From Bradyrhizobium symbiodeficiens (lineage in GTDB: Bacteria > Pseudomonadota > Alphaproteobacteria > Rhizobiales > Xanthobacteraceae): a DNA stretch of 64,000 nt. A program made the translations under genes and the position numbers. Positions within the stretch are counted from its first letter, which is position 1, and the number at the start of each line of letters is the position of its first letter. The DNA is taken from the NCBI RefSeq assembly GCF_002266465.3, contig NZ_CP029427.2, forward strand, positions 620,001 to 684,000, in the 5' to 3' direction. Below, piece after piece: positions 18,385 to 28,392 of the stretch. The notes under the pieces were generated by a model, which saw only the letters and a program-made list of their open reading frames with translations, searched no databases and had not been told where the DNA came from.

Positions 18385-18531
18385 TATCATTCCTTTTCTT
18401 GTTCGCCCCTGAAGAGTTTTATTGGGGCGAGCATGAATGCGCCGAGCGCGCTTTTGTTCCCGGTCGCCGCTGAGTCGTTCCGTCGCATGCGCGTGACGCC
18501 CGGTTTCGCGCGGCAGCGATGTGCTCCCGCA

Positions 18532-19626
18532 CTAGGCGGCCGGCATCGCGCCGACATAGGACGAACTAGGCCGGATCAACCGCCCGGTCCGCTGCTGCTC
18601 GCGCGCATGGGCGGTCCAGCCTGCGGCGCGCGCCACTGCGAAGATCGGCGTGAACGCCTGTCGTGGAATCGCCAGCGCATCGAGCAGGATCGCGGTGAAG
18701 AACTCGACATTCGTCTCCAACGGCCGCTCCGGATTCTTCTTGCGCAGCGCGCTGCGGATATAGGCCTCGACCTCGCCGGCAAAGGGCAAATCGGTGCCGT
18801 TGGAGGCCAGCGCCTCGACCGCGGTCTTCAACACATCGGCACGCGGATCGCGCACGCGATAGACGCGATGGCCAAAGCCCATCATCCGCTCGCCACGGGC
18901 CAGCGCCGCATCGACCCACGGCTGAATGCGCTCGCGCGAGCCGATCGCGTCGAGCATTTCCAGCACCGGCTCCGGCGCGCCGCCATGCAGCGGGCCCGTG
19001 AGCGCGCAATAGCCCGCCGTCACCGCGGCGAACAGATCGGCTTGCGTCGAGGCCACCACACGCGCGGTAAAGGTCGAGGCGTTCATGCCGTGGTCGCTGG
19101 CGGTGACGAGATAGGCATCGAGCGCGGCGACCTCGCGCGTCTCAGGCGTGGCGCCGCGCAGCATCCGCAAGGTGTCGGCGGCATGACTCGCATTCGGATC
19201 GGGCGCGACCGGCTCGAGCCCCCCGGCGCGCCGGACCAGCGCGCCCGCGATCACGGGAAATGCGCCGACGATCGTCGCCTCGTGCTCCAGCCCGTTCTCA
19301 GCGCGAAGGCCTGCGACCGCCGCGCGAAACCCGTCGACGATGCTCATGCCGCGCGTCGCCGGCAGCAGGTCCGGCAGCCGCGCGAAGGCGCGCTCGCGTG
19401 CCGCGCCCAAGTGTGAGCGCACTTCGGCTTCGGTGAGGGTGGTCTTGCTGGCGCCGTTCCAGAGCCGGGCAGTGACGCCCTCAAAACTCGAGATAGCGGC
19501 CAGGCGGCCGACCTGCTCGCCGGCGATGATCAGTTCGCCGCGCTCGCCGTCGACATGGCTCAACACGGTCTCCGCCGCCGGAACGCCGTCCAGCCCGATC
19601 TGGCTCTTGGTGAGGTGGATGTTCAT
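18532..19626 (-). CDS. citrate synthase-like protein (CitA / citrate synthase 2 type)
   Basis: 364-residue member of the citrate/2-methylcitrate synthase superfamily. His179 (SDHGMNAST), His214 (GPLHGG) and His253 (GFGHRVY) match the active-site histidines. The usual catalytic Asp in NVDF is Glu308 here (TNVEFF), which I recall as typical for the citrate synthase 2 subgroup. The ATG at 19626 has AAGGAG about eight bases upstream. It is divergent from a second, DNA-binding citrate-synthase-like gene, so the two are probably linked in function or control. The acyl-CoA substrate is unknown; it is unlikely to be the main TCA enzyme (GltA). Confidence 0.85.
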   Translation of the reverse strand: MNIHLTKSQIGLDGVPAAETVLSHVDGERGELIIAGEQVGRLAAISSFEGVTARLWNGASKTTLTEAEVRSHLGAARERAFARLPDLLPATRGMSIVDGFRAAVAGLRAENGLEHEATIVGAFPVIAGALVRRAGGLEPVAPDPNASHAADTLRMLRGATPETREVAALDAYLVTASDHGMNASTFTARVVASTQADLFAAVTAGYCALTGPLHGGAPEPVLEMLDAIGSRERIQPWVDAALARGERMMGFGHRVYRVRDPRADVLKTAVEALASNGTDLPFAGEVEAYIRSALRKKNPERPLETNVEFFTAILLDALAIPRQAFTPIFAVARAAGWTAHAREQQRTGRLIRPSSSYVGAMPAA

Positions 19627-19678
19627 GGCACAAATCTCCTTTTTGCGTTGCACCAAGAAAATTCGGGCCTCTCGACAG

Positions 19679-19706
19679 ATTGATCAATCTTGATTACATA
19701 AATCAA
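19679..19706. promoter_or_regulatory. tandem palindromes in the divergent citrate-synthase promoter
   Basis: ATTGATCAAT (19679-19688) is a perfect 10-bp palindrome. It is followed at once by TTGATT-ACATA-AATCAA (19690-19706), an inverted repeat with 6-bp arms. The second ends one base before the ATG at 19708. They look like operator half-sites for a dimeric regulator, possibly the MerR-like domain of the neighbouring protein. Confidence 0.55.
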
Positions 19707-19707
19707 T

Positions 19708-20934
19708 ATGAAAAATTCTTCGGAGCTCTACCTCTCCGCCCGCGAGGCCGCGGCCGAGCTCGCGATCTCGCCAGCCACGCTCTACGCCTATGTCAGCCGC
19801 GGCCTGATCCGCTCCGAGCCGACGCCGGATTCGCGCAAGAACCGCTACCGTGCCGAGGACGTCCGCGCCCTGAAGGAGCGCCGCGTGCCATCGCCCGAGC
19901 CGCGCGGCCTGCGCAGCTTCGACGCCGACCTGCCCGTCATGGACACCGAGATCTCGACCATCACCGAGGAGGGCGCGATCTATCGCGGCGTCAACTGCGT
20001 CGATCTCGCCGAGAACGACACGCTGGAGCACACCGCGACGCTGCTCTGGGACGTCTCCGAGGTCGATCCGTTCGCTTCCGACAATCAGCCTGCGCTCTCC
20101 GAGGAGATGCGCATGATCGGGCAAGCCGCGCGCCGGGCCGCGCCGATCGACCGTGCCATCGCCGTGCTCGCGCTGGCCGCGAGCGTCGATCCCCGCGCGT
20201 TTACGCGTGCACCGGATGGCCGCGCCATGGTCGGCGGACGTATCGTCCGTCTTCTCGTCGCCACCATGCTCAATTCAGAGCCGTCATCCGAGCCGCTGCA
20301 TCAGCAGATCGCAAAGGCCTGGGCCGCCGACAACAAGCACGCCCCTGATCTGATCCGTCGCGCGCTCGTGCTGCTGGCCGATCACGAACTGAACGCCTCG
20401 ACCTTCACCGCGCGCTGCGCGGCCTCGACCGGCCTCAATCTCTATGACGCCGTGATCGCCGGTCTCGCCGCGCTGAAAGGCCCCAAGCATGGCGGCGCCG
20501 GCGTGCTGGCCTCGCAGCTCGTCAAGACGCTGGTCGACCGCGACGTCGCCCCGATGGTGCGTGAGCGCGTCGCGCTCGGCGAGCGCTTCGCCGGCTTCGG
20601 CCACGGCGTCTACAAGCGCGGCGACCCCCGCGCGCAGTCGCTGCTGAACGCGCTCTCGCGCGCCGGCGCGCCGCGAAAGTTCACGCGCGAAGTGCCGGAG
20701 CGGATCGCGGAGGCAACCGGCGAATTCGTGAACATCGACTATGCGCTCGCCGTGCTCGTGCATGCGCTGCGCCTGCCCGCCGGCAGCGAGCTCGCTCTGT
20801 TCGCGATGGCCCGCAGCGTCGGCTGGATCGCGCATGCCAGCGAGCAATTGCAGTTCGGCAAGCTGATCAGGCCGCGGGCGCGGTATGTCGGGCCGGCGCC
20901 GGGGCGGAGGGTGGTGACGGACTCCAGGACTTAG
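19708..20934 (+). CDS. citrate synthase-like protein with N-terminal MerR-type DNA-binding domain
   Basis: 408-residue fusion. Residues about 8-62 are a MerR/excisionase-like winged helix (LSAREAAAELAISPATLYAYVSRG, then KNRYRAEDVRALKERR). Residues about 75-400 are a citrate synthase fold with His226 (DHELNAST), His261 (GPKHGG), His299 and Asp344 (VNIDYA). The Arg after His299 is Gly (GFGHGVY), so oxaloacetate or CoA handling may differ. It could be an enzyme that controls its own locus, or a former enzyme now used as a metabolite sensor. No ribosome-binding site precedes the ATG; the operator-like palindrome touches it, suggesting a leaderless or very short leader mRNA. Confidence 0.85.
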   Translation: MKNSSELYLSAREAAAELAISPATLYAYVSRGLIRSEPTPDSRKNRYRAEDVRALKERRVPSPEPRGLRSFDADLPVMDTEISTITEEGAIYRGVNCVDLAENDTLEHTATLLWDVSEVDPFASDNQPALSEEMRMIGQAARRAAPIDRAIAVLALAASVDPRAFTRAPDGRAMVGGRIVRLLVATMLNSEPSSEPLHQQIAKAWAADNKHAPDLIRRALVLLADHELNASTFTARCAASTGLNLYDAVIAGLAALKGPKHGGAGVLASQLVKTLVDRDVAPMVRERVALGERFAGFGHGVYKRGDPRAQSLLNALSRAGAPRKFTREVPERIAEATGEFVNIDYALAVLVHALRLPAGSELALFAMARSVGWIAHASEQLQFGKLIRPRARYVGPAPGRRVVTDSRT

Positions 20935-20959
20935 GAGACGTGCTCCGCGGAGGTGTTTG

Positions 20960-21889
20960 TCAGCTCAGACTTCCAGCGGAGCGCTCGGCGAGCCGGTTCT
21001 TCTTGAATGCCTCCGCAACCCAATCCACGAAGGCTCTTGTCTTGGCGGGCACCAATTTGCGCGATGCATGGTAGATCGAGATCGCACCGGCGTCACAATA
21101 CCAGCGCGGCACCAGGCGGAGCAGCGAGCCGTCTTCGAGCGCGGGCAGGATGTCGGCGGTCGCGAGCATGGCAACTCCGAGGCCCAACAGCGCCGCCTCG
21201 CGCATCGCGGCGGGATCGTTGAGCACGATGGACTCGGACAGCGAGGCCTGAATTTCGCGCCCTGAAACATCGCGCATCGACCAGTGCCGGATGCGTCCGG
21301 TTTGCAGTGAGCGCATCACGATGCCATTGAGCCCCGCCAACTCATCCGGCCTGGTCGGCGGTATGCGCCCGGACATGTAGGCTGGAGATGCCACCGCGAC
21401 GATATGTGCCGGTGCAAGGGTTCGGCTCACAAGACCCGGTGACAACTCGAACCCACCTCCGATGGCCGCATCGTAGCCTTCGCCGACCAGATCGACTTGG
21501 CGGTTCTCGAAGTGCCACTCAGGACGCACCCGTGGATAGCGGGCCAGGAAGGCGGGAAGCAGAGGAAGGATATGGGCTGCGCCGAATGTCGGCGGCAGGC
21601 TCACCTTGAGAAGGCCGGCCGGCTCCTTGCTGCCGGTCGATATCCCGGCAATGGCTGCCTGAAGGCCGTCGAGCTTGTCGGAGATTGCGGAGCGAAACGT
21701 CTCGCCGGCCTCAGTCAGCGTCAGCTTCCGTGTCGACCGATGAAACAGCCGGACGCCGAGATTGCGCTCCAGCATGGCGACGTTGCGGCTGACGGCGGCA
21801 GGAGTCAGCGAGAGTCTTCGGCCAGCTTCTGAAAAGCTGCCGCACTCGGCACTGCGGATAAAGGATTCCAGGTTCGCCAGTGTTTCCAT
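20960..21889 (-). CDS. LysR family transcriptional regulator
   Basis: 309-residue regulator. N-terminal winged helix: METLANLESFIRSAECGSFSEAGRRL, with recognition helix TPAAVSRNVAMLERNLG, then the linker helix; the rest is a periplasmic-binding-like effector domain. The ATG at 21889 follows GAAAGAG; the frame's first codon is a TTG six codons earlier. It is divergent from the oxidoreductase at 22016, which it probably controls. It belongs to the group that regulates small redox enzymes (DsdC/AaeR-like layout), but the effector is unknown. Confidence 0.92.
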   Translation of the reverse strand: METLANLESFIRSAECGSFSEAGRRLSLTPAAVSRNVAMLERNLGVRLFHRSTRKLTLTEAGETFRSAISDKLDGLQAAIAGISTGSKEPAGLLKVSLPPTFGAAHILPLLPAFLARYPRVRPEWHFENRQVDLVGEGYDAAIGGGFELSPGLVSRTLAPAHIVAVASPAYMSGRIPPTRPDELAGLNGIVMRSLQTGRIRHWSMRDVSGREIQASLSESIVLNDPAAMREAALLGLGVAMLATADILPALEDGSLLRLVPRWYCDAGAISIYHASRKLVPAKTRAFVDWVAEAFKKNRLAERSAGSLS

Positions 21890-21956
21890 GAACTCTTTCA
21901 CAAGCAATCGTTGAAAATATTACGAGCGATATCACCCTAATCAAAGGGGAATGTTT

Positions 21957-21976
21957 AGGTCATCGTCAGGTCATCG
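21957..21976. promoter_or_regulatory. direct repeat in the LysR/oxidoreductase promoter region
   Basis: AGGTCATCG occurs twice (21957-21965, 21968-21976), 11 bases apart and so on the same helix face, between the divergent LysR gene and its likely target. It may be part of the regulator's binding site. Confidence 0.4.
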
Positions 21977-22015
21977 ATCGGCGCGGCTGATCCTCAAACA
22001 ACTCGGAGTATTTGA

Positions 22016-22618
22016 ATGTCCACCATCGGCATCATCGGCGCGGGCAATATCGGCCGCGCCCTTGCTCAGGCCTTCGCGCGCAAGGGCATTGCAGTGACCT
22101 TGTCCAACAGCCGCGGCCCGGAGAGCCTCGCAGCGATCGTGGCCGAGATCGGTGCCCCGGTCACCGCCGGCACCCGCGAGCAGGCGGCTGCCAAGGACAT
22201 CGTGTTCGTCGCGGTCAACTGGTCGAAGCTGCCTGCTGCGCTTGCCGGTCTGCCGGCATTTGGCGGGCGCACCGTCGTCGATGCCAACAATCCGATCGAG
22301 GCGCCGCTGTTCAAGCCGGCCGAACTCGGTGGGCGCGCCTCATCGGAAATCTTCGCCGATCTGGTTCCCGGTGCGCGGGTGGTGAAGGCATTCAATCACC
22401 TGCTGCCGCAACTCCTGACAGCCGACCCGGCGAGCGAGGGCGGCCGGCGCGTCTTGTTCTACTCCGGAGACGATGCCGGCGCGAAGGCGGCCGTCGGCAC
22501 GTTGATCGAGCGGCTCGGATTCTTCGGCATCGATCTGGGTTCGCTCGCCATCGGCGGCAGGTTGGTCCAGTTCCCCGGTGGTCCGCTGCCCGCGCTGAAC
22601 CTGGTCAGGTTCGGTTGA
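22016..22618 (+). CDS. NADPH-dependent F420 reductase-like NAD(P)-binding oxidoreductase
   Basis: 200 residues. The N-terminus has a Rossmann nucleotide-binding loop, IGIIGAGNIGRALAQAF, then TLSNSRGPESL where the basic/Ser residues suit NADP. The family segments VFVAVNWSKL, VDANNPIE and VVKAFNHLLPQ follow. In non-F420 bacteria this family is usually annotated as NAD(P)-binding oxidoreductase of unknown substrate. It is the likely target of the divergent LysR regulator and is followed by an NTF2-like protein. Confidence 0.85.
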   Translation: MSTIGIIGAGNIGRALAQAFARKGIAVTLSNSRGPESLAAIVAEIGAPVTAGTREQAAAKDIVFVAVNWSKLPAALAGLPAFGGRTVVDANNPIEAPLFKPAELGGRASSEIFADLVPGARVVKAFNHLLPQLLTADPASEGGRRVLFYSGDDAGAKAAVGTLIERLGFFGIDLGSLAIGGRLVQFPGGPLPALNLVRFG

Positions 22619-22750
22619 TGGCTCCGTTGCGGACGGTCGCCGAACGGATCCGTGACGCATCGCCAATCATGCACATTCCCTCGAGCAACAGGCTGCAAAC
22701 AGGCTCAGCCGTGATGCCGGGCGCTTCGGCAAGATCAGAAAGGCCATACG

Positions 22751-23122
22751 ATGAAAACCGATGATATCGATTTCGACCACCTGCTTCGCTCGAATCTGGA
22801 GCGCGTCTTCAACGAACGGGACGATGACAAGCGCAGAGCAGCTATAGCCGAGCTCTTCGTTGAAGAGCCGATCATGTACGAGCCGACGAATATCGTCAGG
22901 GGACGGGAGGACATATCGCGCGTTGCGGGAGATCTTCTGAAGCAGTTTGGGTCAACGTTCAGGTTCGTGCCCGATGGTGCTGCCGTCGGGCATCACGGCT
23001 TGGGGCATTTGGCCTGGCACGCCGGGCCCGAACATGGGCCGGTCGCGGTCACGGGGACCGACGTGGCCGAAATCGAAAGCGGCAAGATCTCGCGGCTCTG
23101 GGTGTTACTGAATGCGCCGTGA
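22751..23122 (+). CDS. NTF2-like (SnoaL-type) protein
   Basis: 123 residues with the cone-shaped NTF2 fold pattern: LERVFNERDDDKRRAAIAELFVEEPIMYEP, then GREDISRVAGDLL, HHGLGHLAWHAG and a final sheet VAEIESGKISRLWVLLN. Such proteins are small isomerases, hydrolases or stress-related binders, and the sequence does not decide. Located 132 bases behind the oxidoreductase, probably in the same LysR-controlled unit. Confidence 0.75.
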   Translation: MKTDDIDFDHLLRSNLERVFNERDDDKRRAAIAELFVEEPIMYEPTNIVRGREDISRVAGDLLKQFGSTFRFVPDGAAVGHHGLGHLAWHAGPEHGPVAVTGTDVAEIESGKISRLWVLLNAP

Positions 23123-23154
23123 GAGGAGGCCGCGGCTTCGGCGCGGATAATTGG

Positions 23155-23844
23155 TCAGCGACCCTCGCTCTCTAAGCTTGTGCCCTGGGCCCGCGGCTTC
23201 GCTTCCGCGACACCGCCGCCATTCCGCCGGCGATAGATCCACACGCCAACGCCGCCCGCGATCGCCACCGCCACCACCGTCAGGATCCAGATATGCTTGC
23301 CGACATGCCCATCGTGATGCAGCCCGGCATACTCATGCAGGGCCGACACCGCCAGCACGCCCGGCAGCACGTGGGCCGGCGCCCAGACCAGGATGGCCGG
23401 GATGTTCACGGCGTAGAATTTCGCCGGCGGCATCGCCAGCGCGCCGGCCGTGACCGGCACGAAGGCGCGGATTGGCGGCACGAAGCGGGCGAAGAACACC
23501 GCCCAGGTGCCGAAGCGGTGGAAGAAGCTTTCGCTCTCGGCGACCACGCGGGGATAATTGGTCAGCGGCCAGGTGTTGAGGATCTCGCGCTGCTGCCGGT
23601 GCCCGATCCAGTAGGCCGAGCCGTCGCCGAGCACGGCGCCGACCGCTGCCGCCAGCAACACCCATTGCAGCTTCAGCTCGCCGCCCGGGATCAGGGCGCT
23701 CAGCGCCAGGATGATGGTCGAGCCGGGGATGACCGATCCCACCACCGGGACCGCTTCGAGCAGGGCCGCCAGGAACAGGGTCAGATAGGCCAGCCACGGA
23801 TGGGCCGAGACGAACGAGATGAGGGGATCGAGGAAGGACGTCAC
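23155..23844 (-). CDS. DedA family membrane protein
   Basis: 229-residue inner-membrane protein with a VTT/SNARE-associated domain: LEAVPVVGSVIPGSTIILALSAL with the conserved Pro and Gly, GDGSAYWIGHRQQRE, and FFHRFGTWAVFFARFVPPIRAFVPVTAGALAMP. Family members are lipid flippases that recycle undecaprenyl phosphate or phosphatidylethanolamine. A C-terminal single helix and basic tail follow. No operon partner; it is transcribed away from cobS. Confidence 0.92.
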   Translation of the reverse strand: MTSFLDPLISFVSAHPWLAYLTLFLAALLEAVPVVGSVIPGSTIILALSALIPGGELKLQWVLLAAAVGAVLGDGSAYWIGHRQQREILNTWPLTNYPRVVAESESFFHRFGTWAVFFARFVPPIRAFVPVTAGALAMPPAKFYAVNIPAILVWAPAHVLPGVLAVSALHEYAGLHHDGHVGKHIWILTVVAVAIAGGVGVWIYRRRNGGGVAEAKPRAQGTSLESEGR

Positions 23845-24141
23845 GTCGTCTCTGTGGAGGGTTGGAGCACTGGGGCTTGGACCCTACATAAGTAAGCGGA
23901 GCCGGCGAAAGTGCCATTCGCGCAGGCAGGGCCGCCCTCCCGCCCGAAATTCGAGCGTGATTCGCAAGGCAGCCCTCCAAAAACTGCGTTCCTTGCCTAT
24001 CTAAATGAAAAGACAGTGGAACTTTGATTGGAGGGCGGGCTTCTGCCGGCCAGCTGTCTCTGATAAGTTGATATTCAGCACCCAGCCGCAGCCAACGTGC
24101 GAATAACCGGTTTCGGGACCGCCCGGGACCTCGGAGGATTG

Positions 24142-25140
24142 ATGACGACCGCCGCCATGTCCAAAGTTGAGGAAGTTTCCGGTCTGCCCGACATGAAGGT
24201 GTCGGTGCGTCAGGTGTTCGGGATCGACAGCGATCTCGAAGTCCCCGCCTATTCCGAAGTCGATCCTCATGTGCCCGAAGTCGATTCCGACTACCGCTTC
24301 GACCGCGCCACCACGCTCGCCATTCTCGCCGGCTTTGCCCGCAACCGCCGCGTGATGGTGACCGGCTATCACGGCACCGGCAAATCCACCCATATCGAGC
24401 AGGTCGCGGCCCGCCTGAACTGGCCCTGCGTGCGCGTCAACCTCGACAGCCACATCAGCCGTATCGATCTCGTCGGCAAGGACTCCATCGTGGTCCGCGA
24501 CGGCAAGCAGGTCACTGAATTCCGCGACGGCATTTTGCCGTGGGCACTCCAGCACAACGTCGCGCTGGTGTTCGACGAATACGACGCCGGCCGCCCGGAC
24601 GTGATGTTCGTGATCCAGCGCGTGCTCGAAGTCTCGGGACGCCTGACGCTGCTCGACCAGAACAAGGTGATCAAGCCGCATCCGTCGTTCCGGCTGTTCG
24701 CCACCGCGAACACCGTCGGCCTCGGCGACACCTCGGGCCTCTATCATGGCACCCAGCAGATCAATCAGGGCCAGATGGACCGCTGGTCGATCGTCACCAC
24801 GCTGAACTATCTCAGCCACGACGAGGAAGTGGAGATCGTGCTGGCGAAGGCCAAGCACTATCGCACCCAGGAAGGCCGCGACATCGTCAACAAGATGGTG
24901 CGCCTCGCCGACCTCACCCGCAACGCCTTCGCCAATGGCGATCTGTCGACGGTGATGAGCCCGCGCACGGTGATCACCTGGGCGGAGAACGCCGACATCT
25001 TCAGCGATATCGGCTTTGCGTTCCGGGTCACCTTCCTCAACAAATGCGACGAGCTCGAGCGTCCGCTGGTCGCCGAGTTCTACCAGCGCTGCTTCAACGC
25101 CGAACTGCCGGAATCCTCGGTGAATGTGGCGCTGTCCTGA
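24142..25140 (+). CDS. cobS: aerobic cobaltochelatase subunit CobS
   Basis: 332-residue AAA+ ATPase that with CobT and CobN inserts cobalt into hydrogenobyrinic acid a,c-diamide in the aerobic B12 route. Walker A is GYHGTGKST at residues 75-83; Walker B is [12 protein letters not shown]; the N-terminus [20 protein letters not shown] is diagnostic of CobS. The ATG at 24142 follows GGAGG; earlier in-frame codons lack a site. cobT lies 138 bases downstream. cobN is not in the window, as is usual. Confidence 0.96.
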   Translation: MTTAAMSKVEEVSGLPDMKVSVRQVFGIDSDLEVPAYSEVDPHVPEVDSDYRFDRATTLAILAGFARNRRVMVTGYHGTGKSTHIEQVAARLNWPCVRVNLDSHISRIDLVGKDSIVVRDGKQVTEFRDGILPWALQHNVALVFDEYDAGRPDVMFVIQRVLEVSGRLTLLDQNKVIKPHPSFRLFATANTVGLGDTSGLYHGTQQINQGQMDRWSIVTTLNYLSHDEEVEIVLAKAKHYRTQEGRDIVNKMVRLADLTRNAFANGDLSTVMSPRTVITWAENADIFSDIGFAFRVTFLNKCDELERPLVAEFYQRCFNAELPESSVNVALS

Positions 25141-25278
25141 TCTCTCTCGGTATCGTCCCGGCCGAGGCCGGGGCGATTACCGCGAGGTCTCTCGATGATG
25201 CGACGCCGATGGTTTCCTGGCCGACAACGGCCGGTGGTTATGGGTCCCGGCTTTCGCCGGGACGACGGATAGGGTGAA

Positions 25279-27180
25279 ATGACCACCTCCAACAGCAAGT
25301 TCCGTAACACCAAGGAAGCCCCGACCGAGCCGTTCAAGCGATCGGTTGCGGCCTGCCTGAAGGCGATCGCGAAGTCGCCCGAGCTCGATGTCAGCTTCGC
25401 CGCTGAGCGGCCGGGCCTCGCGCCCGGCAAGGCCCGGCTGCCCGAGCCCGCGCGCAAGATGACGAAGCGCGACGCCGCGATCGTGCGGGGACACGCCGAT
25501 TCCATCGCGCTCAAGCTCGCCTGTCACGACGCCAAGCTGCATCGCAAGCTGATGCCCGGCAATCCGCAGGCGCGCGGCGTGTTCGAGGCGGTGGAGCAGG
25601 CTCGCGTCGAGGCGATCGGCGCGCGCCGTATGGCGGGCGTTGCCAAGAACCTCACCGCGATGCTCGACGACCATTTCCATCGCGGCAAGTTCGACGAGAT
25701 CACCGACCGCGCCGACGCGCCCTTGGCGGACGCGCTGGCGATGCTGGTGCGCGAGCGCCTGACCGGCCTGGCGCCGCCGACCGCCGCGAAGAAGATGGTC
25801 GATCTCTGGCGTCCCATTCTCGAAGACAAGATCGGCAAGCGGCTCGACCGGCTCGATACCCTGGTCGAGGATCAGACCCGGTTCGGCGACGCCGTGCACG
25901 ATCTGCTGACGGCGCTCGATATCGGCGACGAGCGCTCCGCCGACAGCGAAGACGATGACGAGAACGACGAGAACCAGGACGGCGACAACGATCAGTCCGG
26001 CGCCGAAGGCTCGCCCGATTCCGACGCCGCGCAGGAGATGAGCGCCGACCAGGCGCAGGCGAGTTCGGAAGAGATGAGCGAGAGCGCGATGGAAAGCGCG
26101 CAGGCCTCGACCTCCGACACGTTCGACGACGGCGAGCTCGGCGACGACGAGACGCCGGGCGAGGCGACGCGTCCGAACTCGAGCGGCAAGAACGAGCCCC
26201 GCGGGCCGGAATACCATGCCTTCGCGCCCAAGTTCGACGAGGTCATCGCCGCCGAAGACCTCTGCGACCACGACGAGCTGGAGCGGCTGCGCGCCTATCT
26301 CGACAAGCAGCTCGCGCATCTGCAGGGCATCGTCGCCCGCCTCGCCAACCGGCTGCAGCGCAAGCTGATGGCGCAGCAGAACCGCGCCTGGGAGTTCGAC
26401 CTCGAAGAGGGCATCCTCGACCCCGCGCGGCTGTCGCGCGTGGTGATCGACCCCTACCAGCCGCTGTCCTTCATGCACGAGAAGGAGGCGACGTTCCGCG
26501 ACACCGTCGTGACGCTGCTGCTCGACAATTCCGGCTCGATGCGCGGGCGCCCGATCACGGTCGCGGCGACCTGTGCCGACATTCTCGCGCGCACGCTGGA
26601 GCGTTGCGGCGTCAAGGTTGAAATTCTCGGCTTCACCACGCGCGCCTGGAAGGGCGGGCAATCGCGCGAGGCGTGGCTTGCCGCCGGCAAGCCGGCCAAT
26701 CCCGGCCGTCTCAACGACCTCCGCCACATCATCTACAAATCCGCCGACGCCCCCTGGCGCCGTGCGCGAAAGAATCTCGGCCTGATGATGCGCGAGGGGC
26801 TGCTGAAGGAGAACATCGACGGCGAGGCGCTGGATTGGGCGCACAAGCGCCTCTTGGGCCGGCCCGAGCAGCGCAAGATCCTGATGATGATCTCGGACGG
26901 TGCGCCGGTCGACGATTCCACGCTGTCGGTCAATCCCGGCAATTATCTCGAGCGGCATCTGCGCCACATCATCGAGGAGATCGAGACCCGCTCGCCGGTC
27001 GAGCTGATCGCGATCGGCATCGGCCATGACGTGACGCGCTACTATCGCCGCGCGGTGACGATCGTGGACGCAGAGGAGCTCGGCGGCGCCATCACCGAGA
27101 AGCTCGCGGAGCTCTTCAGCGAGACCAACACCGCGCCGACGCAAGCACCCGGCCGCCCGCGACGCAAATTGCATTCGTGA
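25279..27180 (+). CDS. cobT: aerobic cobaltochelatase subunit CobT
   Basis: 633-residue partner of CobS. It has an N-terminal helical region, a long acidic linker at about residues 215-300 (Asp/Glu/Ser-rich), and a C-terminal von Willebrand factor A domain with the MIDAS motif DNSGSMRGR starting at residue 416, plus [11 protein letters not shown]. This is the Mg-chelatase D-like architecture. Stop overlaps the start of the following esterase-like gene. Confidence 0.96.
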   Translation: MTTSNSKFRNTKEAPTEPFKRSVAACLKAIAKSPELDVSFAAERPGLAPGKARLPEPARKMTKRDAAIVRGHADSIALKLACHDAKLHRKLMPGNPQARGVFEAVEQARVEAIGARRMAGVAKNLTAMLDDHFHRGKFDEITDRADAPLADALAMLVRERLTGLAPPTAAKKMVDLWRPILEDKIGKRLDRLDTLVEDQTRFGDAVHDLLTALDIGDERSADSEDDDENDENQDGDNDQSGAEGSPDSDAAQEMSADQAQASSEEMSESAMESAQASTSDTFDDGELGDDETPGEATRPNSSGKNEPRGPEYHAFAPKFDEVIAAEDLCDHDELERLRAYLDKQLAHLQGIVARLANRLQRKLMAQQNRAWEFDLEEGILDPARLSRVVIDPYQPLSFMHEKEATFRDTVVTLLLDNSGSMRGRPITVAATCADILARTLERCGVKVEILGFTTRAWKGGQSREAWLAAGKPANPGRLNDLRHIIYKSADAPWRRARKNLGLMMREGLLKENIDGEALDWAHKRLLGRPEQRKILMMISDGAPVDDSTLSVNPGNYLERHLRHIIEEIETRSPVELIAIGIGHDVTRYYRRAVTIVDAEELGGAITEKLAELFSETNTAPTQAPGRPRRKLHS

Positions 27181-28259
27181 GCACGCAATCGTCCCGCCGC
27201 AGCTTTATTGGCTATGCGGCGGCCGGATTTTCCACTCTCGCAGTCTCCCGCCTGGCGCGGGCGCAGGCGGCGGCCGAGCCGCCGCCGCGCGCGCTGCAGG
27301 TCGAGAACGCCGTCGTCGAGCCTGTCAGCGTCGAGGTCAACGCACGCGCTATTCCCAATTTCGAGCCGCGTGACCGCACGCGCACCCGCTTCGGCTCGCT
27401 GGACTATCGCAGCGGCCTGGTGCTGACCTCGCCCTATCGCGGCTTTGGCGGCTTGTCCGGCATCCGCTTGGACGCCAAGGGCGAGGGCTTCCTCGCGGTC
27501 TCCGACCAGGGCGGCTGGTTCACCGGTCGCATCCGCTATTCCGGCGGCAAGATGGCCGGGCTCGACGACGTCGAGGCCGCGCCGCTGCTCGGCGCCGAGG
27601 GGCGGCCGATCACGGAAAAGCGGCTGTGGTGGGATTCGGAATCGATCGCGCGCGAGGGTGACGTCGTCTATGTCGGGCTCGAGCGCGTCAACCAGATCCT
27701 GCGCTATGATTTCTCCAAAGGCGGCACGCGCGCGCGCGGCGAAGTGGTGCCGGTGCCGGCGGGAATCCGCAAGCTGCCCTTCAACAAGGGGCTGGAGGCG
27801 CTGGTCGTCGTGCCCAAAGGCAAAGACCGGAACATGCCGTTGGCGGGCACGCTGATCGCCTTCTCCGAGCGCGGGCTGGACGCCGACGGCAACCTCACAG
27901 CCTTCCTGATCGGCGGTCCCACGCCCGGCCAGTTCAGCGTGCGGCGCACCGAGAAATACGACATCAGCGATGCCGTGCTGCTGCCCTCCGGCGAGCTTCT
28001 GATCCTCGAGCGCAAATTCTCCTGGTTCACCGGCGTCAACATCCGCATCCGCTCGATTCCGCTGAAGTCGATCGCGCCGGGTGCGCTGGTCGACGGCCCC
28101 GCGCTGTTCGCCGCCGATCTCGGCCACGAGGTCGACAACATGGAAGGCATCGATGCCCACGTCACGAGCGAGGGCGAGACCGTGCTGACGCTGATCTCCG
28201 ACGACAATTTCTCGATGCTGCAGCGAACCCTGTTGCTGCAATTCACGCTGGTGGAATAG
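27177..28259 (+). CDS. Tat-exported esterase-like/phytase-like protein
   Basis: 360 residues with a twin-arginine signal ([19 protein letters not shown]). The mature part matches the esterase-like-activity-of-phytase group: [48 protein letters not shown], and [21 protein letters not shown], a beta-propeller pattern. The GTG start overlaps the cobT stop by four bases, so it is co-translated with cobT. A direct role in cobalamin synthesis is doubtful; the pairing is common in related genomes by my recollection. Confidence 0.8.
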   Translation: MSTQSSRRSFIGYAAAGFSTLAVSRLARAQAAAEPPPRALQVENAVVEPVSVEVNARAIPNFEPRDRTRTRFGSLDYRSGLVLTSPYRGFGGLSGIRLDAKGEGFLAVSDQGGWFTGRIRYSGGKMAGLDDVEAAPLLGAEGRPITEKRLWWDSESIAREGDVVYVGLERVNQILRYDFSKGGTRARGEVVPVPAGIRKLPFNKGLEALVVVPKGKDRNMPLAGTLIAFSERGLDADGNLTAFLIGGPTPGQFSVRRTEKYDISDAVLLPSGELLILERKFSWFTGVNIRIRSIPLKSIAPGALVDGPALFAADLGHEVDNMEGIDAHVTSEGETVLTLISDDNFSMLQRTLLLQFTLVE

Positions 28260-28392
28260 GCGGCGGCGCCGTCTCGCGACGAATGATTGCCGAAATGCAC
28301 GCCGGGGCTAGCCGCCATTCCCCCGCACGGCTGGCAATCCGCGCGTCGCTCACTACACTCCTCGCATTGCCCCTCTTACCGGAACTCCCCGC

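Noticed and set aside
18532..20934. Recent duplication of a citrate synthase gene
   Set aside because: The two proteins differ throughout and only one has the DNA-binding domain, so they are old relatives rather than a fresh duplication.
25177..27174. 665-codon minus-strand frame opposite cobT
   Set aside because: Mirrors cobT codon structure; no domain, and cobT motifs are complete.
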